Positions 1 to 5,603 of a stretch of DNA of 11,696 nt are shown here, one piece after another (positions within the stretch are counted from its first letter, which is position 1; each line of letters starts with the position of its first letter). The stretch covers positions 1 through 11,696 of the forward strand of contig JAGYLK010000199.1 in NCBI GenBank assembly GCA_018401175.1, in the 5' to 3' direction. The position numbers and the translations under genes were made by a program. The DNA is from Candidatus Altimarinota bacterium. Lineage in GTDB: Bacteria; Patescibacteriota; Gracilibacteria; UBA4473. Below the pieces are notes generated by a model. That model searched no databases and was not told the origin of the DNA. It saw only the letters and a list, made by a program, of their open reading frames with translations.

Positions 1-503
1 GTCCAGGCACAACCTCCTGAGGTAATGGCATCAATTCCGTCTGTGGTTCCATCAGCAAAAGCATACGCTCCCGTATTTCCTATTTCCTTTCCATTCTGAG
101 GAACCTCTTCTTCTGCTCTCACAACGACAAAAAAATCATTCTCTCCTTCTGTTGCTCCCGTCAATACTCCATAATAATACTCTAGCCCATTTTTTGCATC
201 TGGCATTTTATAATCATTTTCTATAAGCAAAGTGGAAAGCCCGACCACTGAACTCTCACAATCGACTGTCCCGTCACCCCATTTCCCCGTATAATTATAG
301 ACGGAACAATCTCCGTTTCCGCCTGAATCCACCTTGATCATCATGGCAATATTTTGCACAGCAGAAACGCGCTCGGAATCTCGAGCCTTGGCGAAGTAGG
401 AACGGAATGTTCCCACGGATATAGTCGAAAGGATTCCGAGAATCACAATCACGACAAGAAGCTCAATAAGCGTAAATCCGGATTTTTTTATTATTTGTTT
501 CAT
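1..503 (-). CDS. Type IV pilin-like protein, copy 1 (3' end cut by window edge)
   Basis: This encodes the first 167 residues of a type IV pilin or pseudopilin, a subunit of an envelope-anchored pilus or secretion/competence filament. The ATG at 503 begins MKQIIKKSGFTLIELL: a 9-residue basic leader ending in Gly, then Phe, with Glu at mature position 5. This is the classic prepilin peptidase (PilD-type) cleavage and N-methylation site. A hydrophobic helix (LLVVIVILGILSTISVG) follows, then a soluble domain with a CSVYNYTG motif and an EEEVPQNGK motif. A second Cys after CSVYNYTG suggests a disulfide. The frame is still open at position 1, at GGCAW, which matches the near-C-terminal part of the two neighbouring paralogues, so about 30 residues should be missing. 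There is no Shine-Dalgarno sequence; the leader is short and pyrimidine-rich. Family assignment is sure; which filament it builds is unknown. Confidence 0.93.
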   Translation of the reverse strand, partial: MKQIIKKSGFTLIELLVVIVILGILSTISVGTFRSYFAKARDSERVSAVQNIAMMIKVDSGGNGDCSVYNYTGKWGDGTVDCESSVVGLSTLLIENDYKMPDAKNGLEYYYGVLTGATEGENDFFVVVRAEEEVPQNGKEIGNTGAYAFADGTTDGIDAITSGGCAW

Positions 504-510
504 AGGAAAT

Positions 511-537
511 GGAGATTAACTTGGTAAGTATAACAAA
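511..537 (-). promoter_or_regulatory. Extended -10 promoter and leader of pilin copy 1
   Basis: On the minus strand TGT-TATACT (−10 hexamer at 527-532, TG-N extension at 533-535) lies about 24 bases before the start codon. No good -35 is visible; the place where it would sit is the T-rich tail of the preceding gene's terminator. The same TTTGTTAYAC-type element stands before all three pilin genes. The short leader is CT-rich (TTAATCTCC). Confidence 0.5.
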
Positions 538-546
538 CCTTTTCAC

Positions 547-579
547 AAAAAAAAACTTCTTCATGAGAAGAAGTTTTTT
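547..579 (-). terminator. Intrinsic terminator after pilin copy 2
   Basis: A stem CTTCTTC (556-562) / GAAGAAG (567-573) with an ATGA loop is flanked by an A run (547-555) and a T run (574-579). On the minus strand it ends in nine T, 18 bases past the stop of pilin copy 2. It could also stop transcripts from the other strand. Confidence 0.85.
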
Positions 580-596
580 CTCTTTTACAATACTGA

Positions 597-1199
597 TCAA
601 ACTGCAGGAACAGCCGTTCCCAATGTTCCATCATCACTAATCGGAAATACCTGCCACTCTGCACCACAACCAGGGGCGTGATTATCAGCATCCCAATCAC
701 ATCCTCCCGCAGCAGAACCCTTTGTCATCATATCAATTCCTTCTGTGGTTCCATCAACAAAAATATAATTCCCTGACGTTGCTATTTGTTTTCCATTCTG
801 AGGAACCTCTTCTTCTGCACCAATAACGATAAAAAATTCGTTATCTCCATCAGTTGCCCCTATATTTACTCCATAATAATAGGACAACCCATTTTTTGAT
901 CCTGGCATTTTATAATCATTCTCAGATAAGAGATCCTCAAGCGCCGTTGATGGACAAGGTATCGTCCCATCACTCTCAAAGCCGGTATAATTATAGACCG
1001 AACAATCCCCTGCTCCTCCCGAATCAACCTTCATCATCATTGCGATATTTTGTACCGTTGATACACGCTCACTGTCTCGAGCTTTGGCGAAATACGAACG
1101 AAATGTTCCCACGGAAATAGTAGAAAGAATTCCCAGAATCACGATCACGACGAGCAACTCAATAAGGGTAAACCCCAATCTGTTATATATTTGTTTCAT
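597..1199 (-). CDS. Type IV pilin-like protein, copy 2
   Basis: A complete 200-residue type IV pilin-like protein. The frame extends 14 codons further upstream, but the ATG at 1199 gives MKQIYNRLGFTLIELL, with the same 9-residue leader, Gly|Phe cleavage site and Glu5 as both neighbours, so this start is chosen. The hydrophobic helix up to about residue 55 is almost identical to copies 1 and 3. The globular part diverges but keeps CSVYNYTG with a downstream Cys, the AEEEVPQNGK loop, an FVDGTTEGID motif and a C-terminal pair GGCDW...GCGAEW. These are four Cys, probably two disulfides. It is transcribed from its own extended -10 promoter and followed by its own terminator. It is a member of a tandem array rather than part of an operon with pilus assembly genes, none of which is in the window. 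No Shine-Dalgarno sequence. Confidence 0.94.
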   Translation of the reverse strand: MKQIYNRLGFTLIELLVVIVILGILSTISVGTFRSYFAKARDSERVSTVQNIAMMMKVDSGGAGDCSVYNYTGFESDGTIPCPSTALEDLLSENDYKMPGSKNGLSYYYGVNIGATDGDNEFFIVIGAEEEVPQNGKQIATSGNYIFVDGTTEGIDMMTKGSAAGGCDWDADNHAPGCGAEWQVFPISDDGTLGTAVPAV

Positions 1200-1200
1200 G

Positions 1201-1232
1201 GGAAAAGAAGTTATTTCTGTAAGTGTAACAAA
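1201..1232 (-). promoter_or_regulatory. Extended -10 promoter and leader of pilin copy 2
   Basis: On the minus strand TGT-TACACT (hexamer 1222-1227) precedes the ATG at 1199 by about 22 bases. It matches the element before copy 1 (TGTTATACT) and is followed by the pyrimidine-rich stretch AACTTCTTTTCCC directly at the start codon. Confidence 0.5.
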
Positions 1233-1245
1233 AAAATTCAAAAAT

Positions 1246-1275
1246 AAAAAACCCTCTTGTACAAGAGGGTTTTTC
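1246..1275 (-). terminator. Intrinsic terminator after pilin copy 3
   Basis: A perfect 20-bp palindrome ACCCTCTTGT/ACAAGAGGGT (1251-1270) is flanked by A runs on the left and T4 on the right. Read on the minus strand it is a GC-rich stem followed by a T-rich tract, 32 bases past the stop of pilin copy 3. The flanks are symmetrical, so it may work in both directions. Confidence 0.85.
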
Positions 1276-1301
1276 TATAATCTCAAAAGAGAGAAATAAA
1301 A

Positions 1302-1931
1302 CTACAGTGAATCTTCAGGCGTACCGACACCCTCTGTAAATGGCGTTATACCAATAGTTCCATCTGTATTAATAATATATACGTCCCACTCTGCTCCACA
1401 TGTGGGCTTATGATCCTCTGTACTCCAAGTACATCCGTCTGCTCCTCCTGCATTCGCCATAATAGTATCAATTCCGGTTGTTGTACCATCAATAAATGCA
1501 TATTCCTCAGTATCGACTATTTTTTTTCCATTCTGAGCAACCTCTTCTTCTGATCCAATAGTTACAAAAAATTCATTATTTCCTTCTGTGGCACCCAGAT
1601 GTACTCCATAATAATAGGCAAGTCCGTTTTTCGCCACTGCCACTTTGTAATCGTTATCCTTTAGCAACTCCGAAAGTTTCGTAGTTTCACACGTTTCGCC
1701 ACCCTCCGTGAGCCCCGTATAATTATAAACCGAACAATTTCCCGATCCTCCTGAGTCAACCTTAATCATCATTGCCAGATTTTGAACCGTCGATACACGC
1801 TCACTGTCTCGAGCTTTGGCGAAGTATGAACGGAACGTACCGACGGAGATCGTAGACAAGATTCCTAGAATCACGATCACCACCAGCAATTCGATGAGGG
1901 TAAACCCTCGCTGTTGGAATTTGTTTCTCAT
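1302..1931 (-). CDS. Type IV pilin-like protein, copy 3
   Basis: A complete 209-residue type IV pilin-like protein, the most upstream copy in the array. It begins MRNKFQQRGFTLIELL: basic leader, Gly9|Phe10 cleavage site, Glu at mature position 5, then the transmembrane/assembly helix shared with copies 1 and 2 residue for residue up to about RDSERVSTVQN. The soluble domain has CSVYNYTG followed by ETCETT, EEEVAQNGK (P to A compared with the other copies), FIDGTTTGID, and DGCTW...TCGAEWDVY, so the four-Cys plan is kept. It is about nine residues longer at the C terminus than copy 2, ending in an acidic tail (TEGVGTPEDSL). The stop is TAG. Its function within the filament (major pilin, minor pilin or pseudopilin) cannot be told from sequence. 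Confidence 0.94.
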   Translation of the reverse strand: MRNKFQQRGFTLIELLVVIVILGILSTISVGTFRSYFAKARDSERVSTVQNLAMMIKVDSGGSGNCSVYNYTGLTEGGETCETTKLSELLKDNDYKVAVAKNGLAYYYGVHLGATEGNNEFFVTIGSEEEVAQNGKKIVDTEEYAFIDGTTTGIDTIMANAGGADGCTWSTEDHKPTCGAEWDVYIINTDGTIGITPFTEGVGTPEDSL

Positions 1932-1973
1932 TTTTGGGAGAAGTTAAAAAAAATACAAAACTTTGTAACAAAA
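1932..1973 (-). promoter_or_regulatory. Extended -10 promoter and leader of pilin copy 3
   Basis: TGT-TACAAA on the minus strand (hexamer 1962-1967) is a weaker version of the element before copies 1 and 2. The leader is about 24 bases, contains a run of T and ends in TTAACTTCTCCCAAAA before the ATG. The TTAAYTTCTCC string is shared with copy 1. Confidence 0.4.
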
Positions 1974-2298
1974 TACTGCCCTCTTTCACTATGCAGTGCA
2001 ACTTTTTTGTTCAAAAAAGACTAGCAATAAACGGTTTTTTGTGTTATTGTTACTTTTGTTTTCAAAAAAATAAGGAGTTTCTCTACAGATCCCCTGTTTC
2101 CCGTTGGAAAGGGGAACTTAATTATGTTTTTTTATTTTAGTAAACCAATACTGTCATTCCAACTTGTCTGGAATCTGATACGTATTTTATAACATGCTAA
2201 TGGAATGATCGAGGAAGCTCCATGAATATTTAATGCTCAAACGCTTTGTGACACAAAAAACACCGAAGTCGATCTGGATAAGCCAGAATCAATTACCC
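1974..2298. other. Gene-free intergenic stretch with several hairpins
   Basis: I see no gene here. Three inverted repeats are visible. TCCCC-TG-TTTCC / GGAAA-GGGGA at 2090-2115 is a stem with a 2-base bulge. TCATTCCA (2154-2161) can pair either with TGGAAT (2169-2174) or, perfectly, with TGGAATGA (2201-2208); these pairings exclude each other. TCTGG/CCAGA lies at 2273-2287. A/T homopolymers lie around them. The CATTCCA...TGGAATC hairpin resembles short palindromic repeats spread in many bacterial genomes. The stretch lies downstream of purC and upstream of pilin copy 3, both on the minus strand, so an untranslated leader or a small RNA is possible but unproven. Confidence 0.4.
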
Positions 2299-2333
2299 GT
2301 TTGTAATTTGAAGTTTGTAGATTGAAGTTTTAC
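2299..2333. repeat. Heptad tandem repeat array A (5 units)
   Basis: Five 7-base units in perfect phase: GTTTGTA, ATTTGAA, GTTTGTA, GATTGAA, GTTTTAC. The last unit contains the TAA stop codon of purC (2330-2332 on the minus strand). The array belongs to a family found at five places in the window. Confidence 0.85.
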
Positions 2334-3307
2334 AATTTCTTCAAAACCCCCTCAATCCTCTCAACCGCACTCCCATCGGCAGGAAACACAAACGAATCCC
2401 CCGTTACTCTCTCATAGAGCTCAATATACTTTTCTGCTGCCATCACTCTCAAATCATCACTCAAATACTGTGATGGATCTGCTGTTGGATCATCCACATC
2501 ATATCCCTTTTCGACGAGTGCTGTTCGAACAAATTCTTTACTCAATGCTTCCGGCTCCATGCCAAGGTTAAAACGATTTTGATATGTTTCTTCTATCCAA
2601 TATCGAGAACTATCTGGCGTATGAACTTCATCAATCACAATGAGTTCTCCTTCCGGTGTCATTCCCATTTCATATTTTGTGTCTACTAAGATTAACCCAT
2701 GTTCCGCAGCAACTTTTTGCCCGAGCGCAAACATTTTCATCGCATAATCTTGAGCCTTTTCCCAAGTTGCTAGATCAACAAGTCCTCGCGTAACAACTTC
2801 CGCCGAAGAAATATTCTCATCGTGCTCCCCTGCTCCTGTGGGTTTGGTCGTAGGAGTGATAATCGGTGTTGCAAATGGTTGATTTTTCTTCATTCCTGCT
2901 GGCATTTCGATGCCGCAAATTTTGCGATCCGAATGTTGATACGCATACCAACTCGATGTTTTGGTTGAACCCGTCAAATAGCCGCGAACGATAATTTCAA
3001 CAGGTAACGGCGTTACATTTTTTACGAGAGAAATATTGGGATCTGGCACGTCAATCAAATGATGAGGAACAATTCCGTCAAGCTTCCGAAACCACCACGC
3101 TGCAATTTGATTCAAAACCTGTCCCTTAAACGGAACCGTTCCTAATATAAAATCAAACGCTGATATACGATCTGAAACAACAATTGCACGACGTTTTTCA
3201 TCGAGAATAAAACTTTCACGCACCTTTCCGGTGTGATGTCCAAACGCTTCTGGGAACGAAAGAGTATCAACGGTGGAATTGAGAGCCGATTGAATTTTGT
3301 CGTGCAT
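2330..3307 (-). CDS. purC: Phosphoribosylaminoimidazole-succinocarboxamide synthase (SAICAR synthetase)
   Basis: PurC joins CAIR and aspartate using ATP to give SAICAR, a late step of de novo IMP synthesis in the cytoplasm. Family signatures occur in order: GKVRESF (glycine-rich nucleotide-binding start), SDRISAFDFILGTVPFKGQVLNQIA, EIIVRGYLTGST...SWYAY, ITPTTKP...GEHDENIS, LILVDTKYEMG and VIDEVHTPDSSRYW, the last being a core signature of the family. At 325 residues it is the long form, as in yeast Ade1 and Bacteroidetes, not the roughly 240-residue form of E. coli. The frame also opens at a TTG at 3346 (338 residues). I chose the ATG at 3307 because every other gene here uses ATG and the shorter form already includes a helix before GKVR. 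No other pur gene is in the window. The 3' end runs into a heptad repeat that supplies the TAA. Confidence 0.95.
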   Translation of the reverse strand: MHDKIQSALNSTVDTLSFPEAFGHHTGKVRESFILDEKRRAIVVSDRISAFDFILGTVPFKGQVLNQIAAWWFRKLDGIVPHHLIDVPDPNISLVKNVTPLPVEIIVRGYLTGSTKTSSWYAYQHSDRKICGIEMPAGMKKNQPFATPIITPTTKPTGAGEHDENISSAEVVTRGLVDLATWEKAQDYAMKMFALGQKVAAEHGLILVDTKYEMGMTPEGELIVIDEVHTPDSSRYWIEETYQNRFNLGMEPEALSKEFVRTALVEKGYDVDDPTADPSQYLSDDLRVMAAEKYIELYERVTGDSFVFPADGSAVERIEGVLKKL

Positions 3308-3370
3308 GAAAGATGTATTGTGAGGAAACGGTGCGATTGTACTCAATTTAGGGAAATTTTGAAAAGAAAC

Positions 3371-3399
3371 TTGTAAAACGAAAAATTATATATACAATT
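3371..3399 (+). promoter_or_regulatory. Putative promoter and operator of the toxin-antitoxin-trmD operon
   Basis: TTGTAA (3371-3376), a 16-base spacer and TACAAT (3393-3398) form a reasonable promoter. A near-perfect palindrome AATTATATATACAATT (3384-3399, one mismatched pair) covers the -10 box, which is where the autoregulatory operator of a Phd/YefM-type antitoxin would be expected. The operator role is inferred. Confidence 0.45.
3385..3390 (-). promoter_or_regulatory. Putative -10 box for purC
   Basis: A consensus TATAAT on the minus strand lies 78 bases before the ATG of purC (39 before the alternative TTG). The -35 region is poor. It overlaps the divergent promoter of the toxin-antitoxin cluster, so the two may interfere or share a regulator. 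Confidence 0.4.
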
Positions 3400-3403
3400 C
3401 TAT

Positions 3404-3430
3404 ATGAAATTTACCATTAATTCAGAATAA
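3404..3430 (+). CDS. Possible 8-codon leader minicistron (MKFTINSE)
   Basis: ATG at 3404 opens eight codons ending in TAA at 3428-3430. The last A of the stop is the first base of the antitoxin ATG (TAATG). The start is only about six bases past the predicted -10 box, so translation might be leaderless. As the antitoxin has no Shine-Dalgarno sequence, termination-reinitiation at TAATG would be one way to start it. An open frame this short is easily accidental; no independent evidence of translation. Confidence 0.2.
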   Translation: MKFTINSE

Positions 3431-3681
3431 TGTTTGATACTGTTTCTATTTCTCAACTCCAAAAATCTGCAGGAAAAGTCATTAAGAATTGTTCCGGGGC
3501 CATTTATGTACTCTCCAACAATAAAAAAACCGGCATTATCTTTAACGAAGAAATGCTCAATATAATGGAAGAACGTGGATTTCTCGAAGAATTAGAAGAT
3601 AGTCTTTTGGCTCAAAAAATGAAAGAAGCTCAAGCAGAGAATCAGTTTTCTTCCTTACAAGAACTCAAAAATGCGATATAA
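3430..3681 (+). CDS. Phd/YefM-like antitoxin of a type II toxin-antitoxin pair
   Basis: An 83-residue protein with the N-terminal layout of Phd/YefM antitoxins: VSISQLQKSAGKVIKNC, then YVLSNNKKTGIIFNEEMLNIM, the β-strand/helix DNA-binding fold. The acidic, helical C terminus (EELEDSLLAQKMKEAQAENQFSSLQELKNAI) would wrap the toxin. Its expected roles are to neutralise the RelE/ParE-like toxin encoded next and to repress the operon through the upstream palindrome. The stop overlaps the toxin start by 11 bases, the usual arrangement that couples the two. Translation seems to begin at TAATG without a Shine-Dalgarno sequence. Family call is confident from pattern and partner; the exact subfamily is not. 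Confidence 0.85.
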   Translation: MFDTVSISQLQKSAGKVIKNCSGAIYVLSNNKKTGIIFNEEMLNIMEERGFLEELEDSLLAQKMKEAQAENQFSSLQELKNAI

Positions 3682-3940
3682 AATCGCAAAACAATTTTTA
3701 CGAGATTTAAAAAATATTGATGACAAATCAATAAGAACTTCAATCGTCACAATTGTTGAAAAAACGGAAAATGCAGAAAGTATTTCTGACATAAACTTTA
3801 TAAAACTACGAGGATTCGATTGTTTTTACAAAAAAAGGATACGAAATTATCGTATTGGAATCATATTGGAAAAGGATACGGTTCTCTTTTGTCGTGTTCT
3901 TCATCGAAAAAATATCTATAAAAAATTCCCCAAAAAATGA
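3671..3940 (+). CDS. RelE/ParE-family toxin
   Basis: An 89-residue basic protein with the RelE/ParE fold pattern: YKIAKQFLRDLKNIDDKSIR (N-terminal helical hairpin), a DINFIKLRGFDCFYKKRIRNYRIGIILEKDTVLFCRVLHRKNIYKKFP strand-rich C-terminal half. The R-NYRIG and RVLHRKNIY-FP segments are typical of RelE-like mRNA interferases, which cleave mRNA at the ribosome. ParE-like gyrase inhibition cannot be excluded from sequence alone. Its start lies inside the antitoxin (11-base overlap) and its TGA overlaps the trmD ATG (ATGA). So antitoxin, toxin and trmD should be on one transcript with coupled translation. No damage is visible, so the toxin looks functional. Confidence 0.87.
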   Translation: MRYKIAKQFLRDLKNIDDKSIRTSIVTIVEKTENAESISDINFIKLRGFDCFYKKRIRNYRIGIILEKDTVLFCRVLHRKNIYKKFPKK

Positions 3941-4596
3941 AATTTGAAATCCTGACAATTTTTCCCGAAGCATTTGTGAGTTTTCTCAAAACTTCAATTA
4001 TTGGTCGCGCTATTGAAGAAAAAAAAATAGAAATTCGCATCCACGACATTCGTGAATTTAGTACCGATAAACATCACAAAGTAGACGATGTTCCTTTTGG
4101 CGGAGGTGCTGGAATGCTCATGACCTGCCAGCCACTCTTCGACTGCATTGAATATGTGAAAGAATTAGAAAAAGATTCTGCGCCGGTAGTGTTTTTCACT
4201 CCATCAAAAACAGTTTTCAATCAAGAAATAGCAGAATCATATTCTGATCAAAAAAAATACTCGAGAATAATTTTATTGTGCGGTCATTACGAGGGAATAG
4301 ACCAGCGTGTACGAGACAATTTAATCGATAGAGAAATTTCTATTGGGAATTTTGTTCTCACGGGAGGCGAACTTCCCGCTCAAATTTTCATAGATGCTGT
4401 CAGCCGACTTCTTCCTGGAGTTTTGGGGAAAGAAGAAAGCCATCAAGAAGAGAGTTTTAGTGAAAAATTGTTCGGGAAAATTGAATATCCACACTATACA
4501 CGCCCCGCAGATTTTCGCGGAATGAAAGTCCCCGACATTCTTCTCTCCGGACATCACGCAAAAATAGAAGAATGGCGAAAGAAGAATTGTCAGTAG
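3937..4596 (+). CDS. trmD: tRNA (guanine-N1-)-methyltransferase
   Basis: TrmD uses S-adenosylmethionine to make m1G37 next to the anticodon of tRNAs reading CNN and some GNN/UGG codons, preventing +1 frameshifts. It is essential in most bacteria. Visible signatures are MKFEILTIFPE, the GGGAGM loop (55-60), LLCGHYEGID-RVRD (113-127) and SIGNFVLTGGELPA...IDAVSRLLPGVLG (135-164). These form the trefoil-knot SAM site, with the conserved Arg of DQRV and Asp of IDAV. It is 219 residues, shorter than the roughly 250 of E. coli. It stops soon after HHAKIEEWRKK, so the last helix after the tRNA-binding segment is missing. The usual neighbours (rpsP, rimM, rplS) are absent. Instead it follows a toxin gene with an ATGA overlap. 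Confidence 0.96.
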   Translation: MKFEILTIFPEAFVSFLKTSIIGRAIEEKKIEIRIHDIREFSTDKHHKVDDVPFGGGAGMLMTCQPLFDCIEYVKELEKDSAPVVFFTPSKTVFNQEIAESYSDQKKYSRIILLCGHYEGIDQRVRDNLIDREISIGNFVLTGGELPAQIFIDAVSRLLPGVLGKEESHQEESFSEKLFGKIEYPHYTRPADFRGMKVPDILLSGHHAKIEEWRKKNCQ

Positions 4597-4646
4597 AAAC
4601 GGAACAAATTGGAAACTTCAGTCCACAATATTCAAACAAGGAATAT

Positions 4647-4709
4647 GTTTGAAGTTTGAAGTTTGAAGTTTGAAGTTTGTAGTTTGATATTTGAAGTTTG
4701 AAGTTTTCA
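4647..4709. repeat. Heptad tandem repeat array B (9 units)
   Basis: Nine 7-base units in unbroken phase: GTTTGAA four times, then GTTTGTA, GTTTGAT, ATTTGAA, GTTTGAA, GTTTTCA. This is the longest array of the family here, 50 bases after the trmD stop. Just before it, ATATTC (4628-4633) and GAATAT (4641-4646) form a small hairpin. Confidence 0.92.
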
Positions 4710-4731
4710 TCCTGCCATTTGAAATAAAAGG

Positions 4732-4761
4732 TAGACTTTTTTTTTATCAATCTGCTAAACT
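4732..4761 (+). promoter_or_regulatory. Putative promoter of the six-helix membrane protein
   Basis: TAGACT (4732-4737), an 18-base T-rich spacer and an extended -10 TGC-TAAACT (hexamer 4756-4761) precede the ATG by 28 bases. The TG-N extension resembles the pilin promoters. Confidence 0.45.
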
Positions 4762-4789
4762 GAATGAGAACGATTGCAAACACAAAAAC

Positions 4790-5533
4790 ATGAACACTGA
4801 AAAAAACATCCCTCTTTCTCAAATTATATTCCGGTTTTTTACTGGATTTAGTGCTGGATTAGCCGGAAGCGTTGTCCTCATGCTCATTCTTTTTTCGGGT
4901 TGGTCGGTTGTTGGAGATGCACTTTCTTCTACTGCCGCAATGACAAATGAGTTCGGTGTATTGGTCGGAAACTCCAACACACACCCTCTGTTTGTGTATT
5001 TTGTATTACTTGCTACGTTTCTAGGAGTCCTCGGAGCTACCGCAACATACACCTTCTTGATAACCCTCGTTGAAGAACGATTTGTTCTCCGATCAACAAC
5101 GCTTACCCATACCTTCTTTGGAAATCTGGTTCTTATGATTATTCTCTTGCCTGCATATATTCTGGCAAGTAGTAAATCAGGAGTAGAAGGCGTCACAAAC
5201 ATCGTCCTTATGCATATTCTTCTCTCTGGAATATTTACATTCTTGGTACTCGAAGCGCTTCATTGGAGCAAATATTTTCTTGTAAATGTGTATGCTCTTT
5301 CTATAGGACTTGCTTTTTATTTTCTCGTTACCACCTCCCTCTCCGGAGACACTACAACGCTCGCTCTCCTCGCAATGCCCTTTCTTTTTGGATTTCTCGC
5401 TATGAGCAATTCTCTCACTAATGCACTTTATGAATGGTTTTTTCACACATATGGAAGTGATGTTTTGAATACAGATACGCGCTTTGGATCAGACTATGAA
5501 TCCGAGGCAGAAACTCATCGAAACACTCGATAA
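4790..5533 (+). CDS. Six-helix integral membrane protein, function unknown
   Basis: 247 residues. The open frame begins earlier, at a TTG inside the heptad array at 4691, but the ATG at 4790 follows a plausible promoter and starts a clean membrane protein, so it is preferred. Six hydrophobic segments are visible: about 13-41, 66-94, 107-127, 137-156, 162-183 and 188-213. After them comes a hydrophilic, charged tail (NTDTRFGSDYESEAETHRNTR), probably in the cytoplasm. I see no catalytic motif, nucleotide-binding loop or transporter signature, and I do not recognise the family. It stands alone, with its own promoter and a terminator after it. The A-rich sequence before the start (CACAAAAAC) has no Shine-Dalgarno. 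Confidence 0.85.
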   Translation: MNTEKNIPLSQIIFRFFTGFSAGLAGSVVLMLILFSGWSVVGDALSSTAAMTNEFGVLVGNSNTHPLFVYFVLLATFLGVLGATATYTFLITLVEERFVLRSTTLTHTFFGNLVLMIILLPAYILASSKSGVEGVTNIVLMHILLSGIFTFLVLEALHWSKYFLVNVYALSIGLAFYFLVTTSLSGDTTTLALLAMPFLFGFLAMSNSLTNALYEWFFHTYGSDVLNTDTRFGSDYESEAETHRNTR

Positions 5534-5549
5534 AACGCGTTTTCATTTC

Positions 5550-5582
5550 AAAAAAGCCCCTCATGAAAGACGGAGCTTTTTT
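5550..5582 (+). terminator. Bidirectional intrinsic terminator
   Basis: AAAAAAGC (5550-5557) pairs with GCTTTTTT (5575-5582), with more pairing of CC/GG after one mismatch. It lies between two converging genes and has A and T flanks, so it can serve both. A small AAAACGCGTTTT palindrome (5533-5544) lies just before it. Confidence 0.7.
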
Positions 5583-5603
5583 ATTTTTTTCTAAGAAATT
5601 TCT

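Noticed and set aside
1200..1241. Upstream extension of pilin copy 2 by 14 codons
   Set aside because: The extension would place extra residues before the prepilin leader and overlap the promoter; both neighbouring copies begin at the equivalent MKQ/MRN position.
2090..2132. Bulged hairpin followed by a T run as a plus-strand terminator
   Set aside because: The T run begins about 11 bases after the stem and no plus-strand gene precedes it.
1934..2140. Open frame of 68 codons on the plus strand in the gene-free stretch
   Set aside because: It is full of codons from homopolymer tracts, overlaps the hairpin and has no recognisable feature or promoter.
3308..3346. TTG start for purC, 13 codons longer
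   Set aside because: Possible, but all other genes use ATG and the shorter protein already covers the family's N terminus.
4647..4709. Heptad array as a CRISPR array
   Set aside because: Units are 7 bases long, directly adjacent and without spacers; no cas gene is present.
4691..4789. Upstream extension of the six-helix membrane protein starting at a TTG in the heptad array
   Set aside because: It would translate repeat sequence and the promoter region; the ATG at 4790 starts the protein cleanly.
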